Positions 33,903 through 46,062 of a DNA stretch of 46,067 nucleotides are shown in pieces. Under the pieces are notes generated by a model. It was not told the DNA's origin. It did no database searches and was given only the letters and a program-made list of their open reading frames with translations. The stretch comes from Pelargonium nanum (lineage: Eukaryota; Streptophyta; Magnoliopsida; Geraniales; Geraniaceae). Within the stretch, counting starts at the first letter, position 1. Every line of letters starts with the position of its first letter. The DNA lies in contig JAYMTF010000202.1 of the NCBI GenBank assembly GCA_036897485.1, forward strand, positions 1 through 46,067, read 5' to 3'. Position numbers and translations under genes: made by a program.

Positions 33903-34462
33903 TTAATGAAATTGTTTACTCTTCTGAGAATGTTTCAATGTTATTTCATTTATGTGTGTGTTCTACAAATGTAATGGAAATGGAATGTTGTGTTATGTTG
34001 TAGGCTTATCTTTTTTGTGCTTGCTGTATCTCCACGTGGTGTGTTGCTAATGGCAGAATGGAAGATTCCCGAATAATCTTCTCTCTTTTACTTTCATAAA
34101 AATGTAATTTTTCTTCAAATATAGACAACCCCAGATCAAGCCTCTGCATAGATTTCTGGGCCCAAATACAATTTATGCGAATATGAATGACAAAGTGGGC
34201 TTGTTGAACTCAAGATTAGGCTAGGCTTAGAAAAAGTAGTAACAGCACTTCAATTATTAAATTTGATTTCAAATTCGAAATTATAAGAGAAAGAGTGGAC
34301 TTGTAATTAACGTGGAAGACACATTTAAAGTATGTTGAACTCACATTAATCTATATTTGAGTTCGAGCGGACTTGCAATCAGCGTGGTAGACAAATTTAA
34401 AGTATGCTATACTCACATTAATCTCTATTTGAGTTCACACATTTAACTGTATGTTATACTTA

Positions 34463-34605
34463 CATTAATCTCTATTTGAGTCTGGAAGAGCAACTACAGT
34501 AGCTAAAACTCTCTCTATCAAATTCTAACGCAAACATTAATCTCTATTTGAGTTTGGAAGAGCCATTACAGTAGCTAAAACTCTCTCTATCAAATTCTAA
34601 CGCAA
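34463..34605. repeat. 72-bp tandem duplication with partial flanking copies
   Basis: Two units (34463-34534 and 34535-34605) share CATTAATCTCTATTTGAGT, ACAGTAGCTAAAACTCTCTC and AAATTCTAACGCAA. Partial copies of the CATTAATCT-TATTTGAGT segment precede them near 34344 and 34415, so the array grew in steps. Confidence 0.85.
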
Positions 34606-34960
34606 CTTTTCATCCATTTCTTGAGTTCACAAATGTCATGGCAGTATAGAATGTTATACTTCATATACTCTAATTGTCACATCAACATAGCCATCGGCAC
34701 AACTAACCAAAGTTAATGTGAAGGGCCATATTAGTTCAAAATGATCAAAATGATATAAATCAAGGATCAGTCCATTTCATAATCAAGAGACTAAACTTGG
34801 TCCAATTTGAGTACATGGACCATTTCAGATCTCAATTTTCAATTCCCTTGGAAGAAAAACAGCACTATTATATCGGCAAGATCTTCACTGAGAATGATTG
34901 ACAACCAAACATTAAAATGGCCAAAGAAAACACATGAAATATCTACTCTGTACTTGTAGC

Positions 34961-35046
34961 ATTGTGTAGTGTGCAATGCTGTGTAAAGCTAATAGAAAAA
35001 AACATTGTGTAGTGTGCAATGCTGTGTAAAGCTAAATGAAAAAACA
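34961..35046. repeat. 43-bp tandem duplication
   Basis: Two adjacent units (34961-35003 and 35004-35046) both contain ATTGTGTAGTGTGCAATGCT followed by GTGTAAAGCTAA, with differences only in the A-rich junction. Confidence 0.88.
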
Positions 35047-35411
35047 TTGAAAATAACACATGAATCAAACCCAACATTTGGTTAATGATTTTGTTCATTT
35101 CCTTTGAAAAGGTACATCAAATATTAAATGGAAGATAAATGCAAGGATAACAGATAATAATAAACCCCAAATGGAGAAAGTTGAGCCCAAAAAGCTCAGT
35201 GAAAAAGTAAGATGATTATGCTCCTAAACCCGGGGCGCAACAAGTAACTTAACATGACACCCTTTCTTCCGCCACTGAAAATACATAAGAAAGAAAGGTA
35301 GACGACCACAAACTAGGAGACACCCACTTATAGCACAGAAATGTTCTCCTTCTCTAGAAAAACTTCAACTAGCTATTAAGGCCTTTTTTTGTGTTCTCTC
35401 TTCTTGCAGCC

Positions 35412-38400
35412 TCACACTGTATAATGTTGTTGGATGGTCTCGATGTCGAGCCCCTTTAGCTTCACCACAGACTCGACATGCCCCTTGAGTGTGTGCAGTT
35501 CCCGAAGTCTGCAACATCGAAAGATTACCAAGATATCAGGTTATGTTAATTGATAAAATGATCTCGTTTATGTGTTAGGAAGTTTCGTGACGAGTGACAT
35601 ACCTTGCAACTTCAGCTCGTCTCTTAGCCTGCTCAGCAATCTCAGAGAGCTCTCTGTAGCTGCTCTTCTCGGGGAAAAGATTGTTGTTCTCTGGGGGCTG
35701 AAGCCCGTGCAGAGTCCTCTGAGCAAGAGCCCATTGAGCCTCTCTCTCCTCTTTTCCGTAATCTTTCTTGGTGGTAAAGGCAGTCTGTTACACGGAGCAA
35801 CAAAATTAATAAACTTCAGTTCACTGACCAAAACCAAATAGATGCAAAAGGGAAGAAGCTTTTTATAATAGTACAACACATACCTTGTTATCGAACAAGT
35901 TGAGCCATGCCTTCCCGCTTAAAATGTAACGGGTTGCGAACTTGAGAATGTCAAGAGGAATGTAAAACACGATACTGTATAGCCAGATGACAGCAGCCCA
36001 TCCCCAACCACAACCTTTAATTCTTGCAAATTCCCAGTTGGCGTAAACTGCTACCAAGGTTGCTACCTGCAAACACCAGGACCAATTCAAGCAATAAATA
36101 CATGTATCCATTGGCATATTTTATGGTGTTCAAAGATATCTTGTGCAATTGTTACTGGCTCGTAATGCTTACCAGCTGCGCAATTAGAAAAGCACTGACT
36201 AGGAGAAAGCCAGGGCGCTCAAGGAACGACCAGCCGCGAGACCTGGTCACGAAAATTAGAGCCTGACTCACAATACTGACTTGCAAGTATAGTGCAGCCA
36301 TAAGTTCATGTTCACTTCCTCTAATAGATCTCACACCAAATTTATCCTGCAATAGAGACAACATATGGTCAAATAAAATAAGACAATGGTAGAGCTTATC
36401 CAAGCAAATACAACAAAACTCTCTTACCGAGAAGAAGTCAGTTTTTTCCATCATCCAGAAGAATACAACAGTCATCAAGGCAAGGTATCCACCAAGCACA
36501 ACCCCAGTAGCAAAGATCTCCTTCAATTTCCAGCTGTCAGGCAAGGGAGATGGCTTCACACGATCCTTTGATATTGTCATGATAGTTCCTGATATAAACG
36601 AGTATAGCTTCAATTTCATGAATATATGCATAGAAATGCGAGTCAAAGATGTCATGCATGTACTTGGTGGACAATTTTTTTTGAAAAAAAAACTCACCAT
36701 CATTTAGGATTGCAATAATCAAAACCATGAAAGGAGAGAAGTCGAACTTCCATATCAGAGCAATAAGCATGAAACCAAACTGTAGATTTGAGAATAGACA
36801 GAGAACAAGTTAGTCAATTAATCCATCAACTCTGAGTAATTACAAAGTTTGAGAGCATCATCTTCTACTCACCACTATACGGATTGTGATGGAGACTGCA
36901 TATATCTGCACAAAGAAAAGGCAAGAATGTCATGATTGTAGAGTCAAACTGAAACCATTATAGTTAAAAACTTAAAAGCTTTAGGGGGTGAGGATGGTAG
37001 AAGTTTAGGACACTAACTGTGTAGTTCTTCATCCTTTGGAATATAGCTCTACTGGTCAGCACAGCACTGATAATAACACTCAAACCAGGCTCTGTGAGAA
37101 CAATATCCGAAGCACCTCGAGCAGCATCAGTAGCATCAGCAACAGCAATTCCAATATCAGCCTTTTTCAAGGCAGGGGCATCATTGACACCATCCCCAGT
37201 CATTCCACAGATGTGCTTCCGCTCTTGTAGCTTCTTCACAATTTCATATTTATGTTCTACATGATAAGAACACAAAATTAGCATTGCCAGAAACATTTAA
37301 CACAGTGGAAACATCATAGACTATATTATATAATTTTCTTGTTCATGCTCAGTCAGTGAAATAGTTATAAAAACCCACCTGGAAATACACCAGCAAACCC
37401 ATCTGCCTTTTCAATCAACTCTTCAACAGGGAGGGATGCGATGCTAGCATCTTTGTCTCCACCAAGTAAGCTAGAAGATGGGTACATGTTTGTTCCCATT
37501 CCAAGTCTTCGGCCAGTTTCCTTTGCAATTGCAAGTTGATCACCTGACATCAGAAAAATAGAAAATTTAGCAACATATGATCGAATAAATAAATAATAAC
37601 TGCACTCTTCAGATAGATCAATGAATACCTGTGATCATCTTGACATTCACACCAAGATTGAGAGCCCTGCGAATGGTTTCTGCACTGTCATGCCTTGGAG
37701 GATCAAAGAGGGGCAATAAACCAACAAACTGCCATGGACTGCCAGGGCTTTCTTTTGTTTTCTCGGGAACTTGCTGGAAAGATATGAAAAGAAAATTGTT
37801 AAGTAGGTGTTTCCCAATTTAAAACTAAAGAGATTACGAATCAAGATTGGTGGGGGGGAAACCTGTCTAGCAACTGCCAACGAACGAAGACCACGATCAG
37901 CGAACTTATCGATAACAGCATGAGCCTTCCTCCTAACATCTTCCTTGCAGTTGCAGAGATCTATAATCTATTGGTAGGAAGAGAAAATAGACAAGTAAAT
38001 GTTATGTCAAGTTTTCTATGATCACACACAAGAATTTGGGGAAAATATAATACTGACTCCACCAATGTGAATGAGATATAAGATGATCACCTGCTCAGGA
38101 GCACCTTTGCTGGCTCTATGCCAGTTACCCTCGGCATCAATGTAAGTCAAAGCAGTCCTCTTGTCAACAGGGTTGAATGGCAAAAAGTGTACCTCTCTGA
38201 TGCCAGCTCTTGCCTACATTGAAGTGCATGTACTTGTTAATGACTCGTTTATAAATTGTGTTTCAATTTCAAGTGAAGCGGGTATTTGAGGAAAAGGACA
38301 GAGGAAGAAAGTAGAATATGTATACCTCTTTTGGATCGGCAAGCATTCCAACAATGGCAGCATCAATAGCATCCTGATTTTCAGTTCTAGAAGCCCTTGC

Positions 38401-40984
38401 AGCAAGGAGCATCACATGGTCCTTTTCCACACCCTTGGTAAAGACCTCAATCAAGTTTTTGTCAACACTCAGTTTGTTAAGGGTCAGTGTCCCAGTCTTG
38501 TCACTGCAGAGGACATCCATGCCAGCCATCTCTTCAATGGCAGTCATACGCTTGGTGATGGCACCTTGCTGAGAAAGACGGTGAGACCCAATAGCCATTG
38601 TCACAGATAAAACTGTGGGCATAGCAATTGGAATGCCTCCAATAAGGAGAACCAAAAGATTGTCAATTCCATCTCTGTACTTGCGACGTTGAATTGGGTA
38701 CATGACTATGATTTCAATCAACATTCCTATGGCAATGGAACAGATGCAGAAATTTCCAATAGCAGTGAGCACCATCTGGAAATGTCCAACATTATTGGTA
38801 CTGTCCACAAGATGTGCTGCCTTCCCAAAGAAGGTATGAACACCCGTAGCAATAACAACAGCTTCAATTTCACCTTGTTTGCAAGTTGAACCAGAGAACA
38901 CTTCATCTCCCGGGTTCTTGGTCACAGGAAGTGATTCTCCGGTGAGAGCAGATTGATCAATCTTTAAAGGATCACCCTCAAGAAGACGGGCATCAGCAGG
39001 AACAATATCACCTAATTTGACACTTATTATGTCTCCTGGAACAAGAATTGCAGCCTCCTGCTCACTCCATTTTCCATCCCTAAGCACCTATAAGTAAGAG
39101 CAACATATTAGACATTAGAGAAACTAAATATTTGATACCTTCCATTACTTGAACAAACTAGGCTTCAAGTTTGTGTGATGAGCCTGTGTAAGTTGAAACT
39201 AGTTTGATTACCTTTGTCTTAGGAGCAAGACCAGCCATAAGAGCAGCAGCAGCGTTACCAGCATTGTTTTCTTCAATAAAACTGATGGTGGAGTTAATCA
39301 CCAGCAAGCAGACAATACCCACAAAATCTTGCCAATCCGGGGGCCTCCCATCACCATTTGCAAGCACAATTGCCATCAAAGCAGCAGCTTCCATGACCCA
39401 TGAAAGTGGATTCCACATAAACCCCAAGAACTTGAGAAATTTGCTTTCCTGTTAATCCAATAACAAACCATTAGCAATTGATTTTTCTAAAGTAAAATAC
39501 ACAAATACTAATATGTTAATGCAAATGAAATAAACCTTCTTCTCCTCTAGTTTGTTGGGTCCAAATATCTGGAGCCTGTTGGCTCCTTCGTCCGAGGTTA
39601 AACCTTCCCTGGTACATTTCAACTGCTCAAACACTTCGTCAATTGGGATCCGTTCCTGCAAACAACAATAAATCAGAATTCTGGGTTTCTAAATCAATCC
39701 ACATAACCTTATTAATCATATACACACTCTTTGGTCAGTGTTTTAGAGTTACTACTTTCCTAAACACTAATGATCTTTTTGAAAAACATAAAAAGAAAGA
39801 AATCAAATGTCAACCAAAGTACTTAATGCTGGTAAATCAATTAAAAACCAACCGTTGTTAATTTCCCATGGCCTATAATCAATCACAAGATACTATTAAC
39901 TTAGTCTAATTACTTTTCTAAGGATAATAAATGACCAAAAAGAAAAAGAAAAAAAAGGAAAAGTTGAAAAAATAGCATGACAATTATTACAAAATCATAA
40001 CCGAGTCCAGATGAGTTTGAATCGCTAACTCAGTACACAAAACAGGACAAAAAAAGGTGCGTAAGTTCTTAGCCTAGGGTTGGGCGCTAAGGCATCCAAT
40101 CAAAAGCCGTTGACCTGGGATAGGCCGTTACAAAAGTGGGTGTCAGCCTCAAAAGTTCCACCACCATAATTGGTGCGTGTAACGCACGCGACTAGGCCAT
40201 GTTTGACATCCCGATTCCCAAGTAGAGGAGGGGGTATTTTGGGGAATCCAGTTGCAAATTCAATGAATCCAAGATTAAAACTTAAACAAATCTGTGAGAA
40301 ACGCGAGAGACAGAATTACTAGTAAAGACAGAGATGGAACAAAACGCGCATTTAACAAACAAGGAAAAGGCTAAAGTACCACGGAAAAAAGTACCTAAAT
40401 TTCTAGGCAAAAAAACAACACACAGCGGAGCGATGCAGCTGCACCTGCTCTGCTCCTCTTATCTTTTTCTCTCTGTTTTTTTTTTTCTTTTTTAAAAAAA
40501 ATAAAATAGAATCCACAATCCACATGCTTTGTTCCTTTTTTTTTCTTTTTTTTTTGAAGTACAGTAAGATAAGCGTAGTAAACTCTCTCTCCCTCTCACA
40601 TCACATGCTCAGATCCGTTTCGGAGAATAACTGAAAACGATTTGTTTGGATGCCGAGAAAATAAAGGGAAAAGGTTTCTCAGAGTCAGTAAACACAGAGA
40701 TAAACTTGTGCTTCATCACCAACTCACACAAACAGACTCACAGTTGAACACAACTTCCCAATCAAAAACAGAACGTTAAGTAAACTAAAATCCAGATCAA
40801 ACTCAGCAATAAATGATCGATCGATTCCATATCTGATACCGGAGACCGCTCGGCGGATCCGTTTCATTTCAACACAGACCAGAAACAGAAACAAAAACAC
40901 AGAGAGAAGAGAAATAGAAATTAATACCAGATCAACGGTCTCGTTCTTAATCTCCTCAAGGCTGATAGCGCCCTTGTCGGCCAT
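35412..40984 (-). CDS. Plasma-membrane H+-ATPase (P3A-type proton pump)
   Basis: Minus-strand exons: 40984-40928, 39655-39536, 39448-39212, 39087-38326, 38213-38091, 37967-37863, 37773-37629, 37543-37379, 37256-37018, 36905-36873, 36779-36698, 36588-36428, 36346-36173, 36066-35884, 35784-35603, 35508-35412. They total 2865 nt (954 aa), the usual family length. It exports protons at the plasma membrane using ATP and energises transport. Visible motifs are TGES (~187-190, actuator domain), the phosphorylated Asp in CSDKTGTLT (~334), [17 protein letters not shown] (~591), and the membrane Asp in AILNDG needed for proton translocation. A long cytoplasmic tail carries the autoinhibitory regions and ends in YTV, the 14-3-3 site after phosphorylation of the penultimate Thr. 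The start [19 protein letters not shown] resembles the AHA4/AHA11 subgroup. Intron 1 is long (1272 bp). No damage seen. Confidence 0.96.
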
Positions 40985-41148
40985 TTTCGAGGCCGAAACA
41001 GCAAATCAAGAGAAAACTAGAAGACGGAGCTTCTATAGAAGCAAGGAATTGGAATGGAGAGTTCAAAGGAGAGAGAGAAGCATTGAGAATGCAGAGAAAA
41101 TGGTGAAGGTGCAGAGCTTGTTCTATAGCAGAGGCTGAGAGCCTCTCC

Positions 41149-41155
41149 TTTTATA
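41149..41155 (-). promoter_or_regulatory. TATA box of the H+-ATPase gene
   Basis: On the minus strand this reads TATAAAAGG, about 165 nt before the ATG at 40984. The leader would be about 140 nt, purine-rich with GAGA stretches (AGGAGAGAGAGAAGC), typical of plant 5' leaders. Confidence 0.75.
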
Positions 41156-42004
41156 CCCCTCACCAACCCCTCCCCCGTTTAACCCTCTGGGTCTCGTGGG
41201 ACCCACTTCTCGCACCCGGTCACCCGCCGGTTGCTCCTCGTCTTTTTTACTCTCAGATTCCTTGGGTTTTTAACCACGCCCCAATTTGGTGTCCCATGTG
41301 GGTCCCACCGACGCCTCTATAATTATCTTAATATCTGCGACCAGGATTACTGATTTAATTAAATGGCTTCGAATTTACTTATATAGCCTTCTGCTGTTGT
41401 TGTATTTACGGGTGGCGTGCGCTGCTGTACGGTATCACCATTAAACAACGTTTGTTGTGTAATTTCAGAGTTTGAGATTTTACAACTACTCATTCGTTAG
41501 GCCGTTGTGAAATCAGATATATATTATAAGAAAATTGATTTTCTTTTTGGTGTCTACTTGCCCGTAATTTATGGATTATTATATTTCTGGTTTCATTTTA
41601 TTGAGCATCTTAAATTCAAATCAAAGTAACAAAGATCCAGTTTTGAGAACATAAATATCCCATTTAACATTCTAAATCAGTATTGCCGGTAAAATTATAT
41701 TTTACCGTTTAACAGCCATCCTTTTTCGTCACATCCAATGTGCCAATTGAAGAAAAATGTTAGGTCACACTAAACATAGTCAATTCTTTGAATCTAAAAA
41801 GTTATCGATACGTGAAAATATATATTATTTTTTTTAAATGGTGCGTCTTCAGTTATAAAATAAGAATTTTTGTTTTATTTTATTTTAAAAAAGAGATATT
41901 AGTTAGTATTGTATATTTTATCTTGTAATCAAAAGATGAAAATGAAGTCTTTTGGTCACGAAAGTTATGAACAAAGTCAATCTCGCGAACATGGTTATGT
42001 GGAC

Positions 42005-42200
42005 ACCAACTTTCTCATGGGACATTGATTGTCGCAACGAAGAGCCGCCTGTGTAGAAATCACTATGCCCGTTCTTGTCACCACGAAGAGAAACCATGAC
42101 AATGTCACAATGCCCATGGGATCTATTTCATCGCAAAGAAGAGTGACCCATGAGAACGGCAACCTCCACTTGGGATTGTCTTCGTCACAACGAGCCCCGG
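42005..42200. repeat. Degenerate ~50-60 bp tandem repeat
   Basis: The words GTCGCAACGAAGAG, GTCACCACGAAGAGA, ATCGCAAAGAAGAG and GTCACAACGAG recur at roughly regular spacing, each preceded by CATGGGA- or TGCCC-type words. This suggests an old four-unit tandem array. The open frames on both strands follow from its high GC content relative to the flanks. Confidence 0.5.
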
Positions 42201-42544
42201 TGTTTTTTTCGCAATGAAAGGGCGCTGATTTTGCTTGTTTTTTCATTTGGTCGATTATTTATTACTCTAAGCCATTTCAAGAGTTTAAGAAAGACCACTA
42301 CACTTGGTAAACTTACGTAAAAGCTTAAATCGTCTCATTTGGGTACCTAGTCGCTTCACAATGATACAATTAAAGTCATTTCGTCCATATTAAGTAGGAC
42401 GCTACCCAGAGCAATAGAGGCTTATAGGTCTTTCAATACTCCCCGTGATACTCGAGGGACATGTGGGAACTCTTGGCTCGCCTGGTATCTGCGAACATTA
42501 CATATGGAAAACTAGAGCTCAAATCTCAAATGAGCCCCGAAACG

Positions 42545-42800
42545 AACTATACATTGTCATCAACCAATCACGCTTCGACACATGACAAACATTATTTGTG
42601 AGTATAAATATAGAGGAGGACCCTTATTAAGTGAACTTGTTACTCTCTATGTACCTTCTATCTCTATAACTCTCTTTAGTATTGTAATTTCCGGCCAAGA
42701 TCTTACCCTCACATGCCGAGGTGGTGTTCCGAAAATATATTTAGGGATCTCCGTTAACGGTGTGCTTATTCGCGCGTGTTACATATTGGAGACTCAAAAA
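42545..42800 (+). mobile_element. LTR-like fragment, family shared with 31170-31410
   Basis: Homologous, in opposite orientation, to 31170-31410. It shares CAACCAATCACGC, TCGACAC, AGTATAAATAT and GAGGTGGTGT. The AGTATAAATAT would be the LTR promoter. The stretch 42390-42545 has similar composition and may be part of the same LTR. No internal retroelement coding sequence is present nearby. Confidence 0.6.
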
Positions 42801-44129
42801 CAGAGTAAACGAGTGGATATTTGGACTTAGAATACCACTTAGACAAAAAATTCCAACACGCGGACAAGACGACAAATATTTTTAGTGTATCCTATTTGAC
42901 TGAGTCAAAGTAGACACATCAATATAAATTCATTTTTTTGGCTTGATTCACTTTTTTTTTTATAAGCAACGGAACAACATACCTGTAAAGGTCAGTGTTT
43001 CTCAACCCCTAGAAGGGGCGTCACCCTGTTAATTGTTAGCTCACCCCTTAAACCCTTAAATCTTACTCCATACCGTTGGCACGGAAGCTCGAACCTGAAA
43101 CCTCGAATGGAATCCAAAACACATCAACCGCTTGACTCAACAAATCTTTGTGTCTGATTCACTTAATCCTACAACAGGAAGAGCTTAAACCCAACCCGAT
43201 CCGCAGCACAATTCTCCAGGATACCAACATAGCTAAATTCTTTCCTCTCATAGTGGAGATGGTAAGGTGTTTTGATTAATTTTATTAAAGAAATGAAAAT
43301 GAAATGGTAATTATTTATATTTGTAACAAGACCTCCTAGTCTAGAAATTGTTCAAAAAAATGACAATTTTATTCTTTTTTTCAGTTTTTCATTCTCTTTT
43401 TAATTTTTAAATTCAAACTCTACTTAAATATATATAGATCCTTTCCTTTAAAATAAACCTATTGACTATCTTTAGGAGTCCAAATAGCCATGAATGTCAT
43501 TAGCAAACAAATCTGCTCAATACAAGAACATGAACATGAATCTGAAATCTGCTCTAGACAGGAACATGAATCTAAAATATGTTCTATACAAGAACATGAA
43601 TCTGAACCTTTTCATTTTCTTCACTATTAATACACCTACTTTGTTGTAGTTACCGAATTCTAGTATTGCACTGTTTTTTTTTTTTTAGTTTCTTTACTCA
43701 TAAAATTAAAGCATCATTATTTAACCCAAAAAACATGATAATAGTTTATATTTACTGTTGATTTTATATTTTAACATGCATAGGTGTAAGTAATAACGTT
43801 TATATGCTTTAACATGTATACATTAAATCTTTCAAAAAAAAAAAAACATGTATACATTAAAAAATAATTTACTTTAACCTACCATTGCTTATTTTTAGGG
43901 AAAAAAATATTTTTTTAGCCCACAAACTATTATGAATGTGCGCAAACTTTTACTTTGTTAATTTAAGTGCACAAAGTTTTTTTTTTAAGTTGAGCTACAC
44001 AATAGGGGGTAGCTCTCCCCTTTTATCCCAAAATCTCACTCCCCCCGACGCAATGAGATTTGAACCTACAACCAAAAAAACATGGAGATGTGTGTCTTGA
44101 CCATTGCGTCACACCCTAGGGGCCAAGTG

Positions 44130-44545
44130 CACGAAGTTTTAGTTCAAAAGAAAAATTAGTAAGCGCTATTAAAATTAGATTAACAACTCCATTAGGGACT
44201 TACAGTTTGGTGACATGACTTTTAAAATGAGAGAAAATGATTATTTGAGGCGTGAAATTTAAAATATATTAAATAAAATAATTTTTTAATTATTTTGATG
44301 ACGTGATAAGTTATGTGCTGGTTATGTGAGTTGTTTAATACAACCAGACTGTCACGTTAGCAAGATAATTAAATAAAAATAATTATATAATATATTTTAT
44401 GATTTAAAAAAATATAGTTTTTTTTTGAAAAAAAATTAACGTCAAACAACTTAACGGAGGAACTAGCATCAACGATCATTTTGGATTTTAAAAAATTCAA
44501 GTACTAAATTAGTTCCATATAACAAAGTTCATGACCAAACTAAGC
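44130..44545. mobile_element. Degenerate MITE-like element, copy 2
   Basis: Related to 1585-1972 in the same orientation. Both carry GTGAAA(C/T)TTAAAATATATT, an AATTATTTTGATGACG-like segment, and ACTTAACGGAG(G/A)AA followed by an ATTTTGGA/ATTTTGAC stretch. Boundaries are approximate and target duplications were not resolved. Confidence 0.45.
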
Positions 44546-46016
44546 ATACCATGTAACTAATCATGTTTTTTTTTAATAAAAAGGTGTAACTAATCATACT
44601 TAATTCAATAGAGATAGAGACAATGAAAACAAACTGAAATTTGAAAATTAAAATTTTCATATAATCAGTAAATGTATATCATTATGGAAACTAAAATTAA
44701 TAAATAAGTTTCCTTATCGAAATTAAATTTTAAATCTGTCCATAAGATATCCACATAGCTTAAATAATATCTTCATATCTTAAAAAAAAAAAACGTAAAC
44801 AAAACAAAATATCTTAACTGAACTTTAATAACTTCTTTTTTATTTTCTGAAATCTTTAACAACTTCTTTTATCTTAATACTTGTTTAAACAATCATGTTA
44901 TGTAATTAGCTAACCAATAATTTTGTCAACATCATTACGCATAGGTCTCGATCAATCTTAATTAAGTTCAAATTCTCGACTCCAAGCAATTCTTAGGTGG
45001 CATTGTATAATTTTTTTTTCAACTTATGTAAATTGAAATAACCTTCTAAATTTTTTTTATGCAACATAATTTGATTTTTCTCATGCTTGATATCCAAGTT
45101 TGTTCTAAAATCTAAAATGCTACCTTTTTTTCCTTTTCATACCCAAAGTGTTACTCAAATCTTGATTTTAAATTCATAATGAATTTGACGGTTAGTGAGA
45201 GTTAACATTTTCGTTAACTCTCGCTGACGTAATATAAAAATACAAAATAAATAAATTCACGTTAACACCCAGTTAACTCTCGCTAACATAACATAAAACA
45301 AAAAAAAAAAATAAAAGACTCATATTAATAGCCACGTGACATTGACTAGTAAATATGAGGATTAAAATGTAAGTTTATTAATAATAAAATTTAAAAAAAT
45401 TCATCACTTTCTTCTTCGCTTCATTGATAAGAAGATTTATAAATCTCGTAAAAAACTCATGAAGTTGTCCGAAAATTACTACTTTGAACTATACCAGCAT
45501 TAGAGTTGCTACTTCATCTTCAGCCGGAAAATATAAAGCTAGAGCTAACTTTTTGTATATATTTTTTATTATTTTCTTCTTCCTCACTTTATTAACAGAA
45601 AATTTCACAAATCTCGTTGAAAAATTCATCAACTTGCTGAAAAAATCAAATAAATTCATGAACTAGTTTTTTTTTTGTGAGTTCATGAATTTTGCGGCGA
45701 GAATTATGAATTTTTGGGCTGGTTGAGGCGAATTGACTTCTCAATTGCAATTGTAATTGGTAGAGAGTTATTTGAGGTTCTAAAGAGACATTAGGAAATC
45801 ATAACTACATATGATTTAACCGTAAGACCTATTAGGATCGATGTCGTGTGGGGGAGTATTTGGGCCTAACAACGAGAAGTTTGAGCTATTTGTCGTATGG
45901 TATGACTATGCGTCCCTTGCCACGCACGAATAACATTCAACATGTTGTTTCAGACACATTCAAGTGAGTCGTGCTCTAAGTGATGACATGGTACTAAGGT
46001 AGAATCGAACTGTCAC

Positions 46017-46031
46017 AACATATACATATAC

Positions 46032-46062
<31 letters not shown>

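Larger units (their letters stand above)
33903..35411. other. Intergenic region between the plastid-protein and H+-ATPase genes
   Basis: Contains the promoter of the minus-strand plastid-protein gene at its left side and the 3' UTR of the H+-ATPase at its right side. Two local tandem duplications (listed separately) are the only structured elements I see. No additional gene. Confidence 0.55.

Noticed and set aside
44050..44070. Possible tRNA gene from a B-box-like word (reverse complement GTAGGTTCAAATC)
   Set aside because: No cloverleaf, anticodon arm or matching acceptor stem nearby; more likely SINE-like debris.
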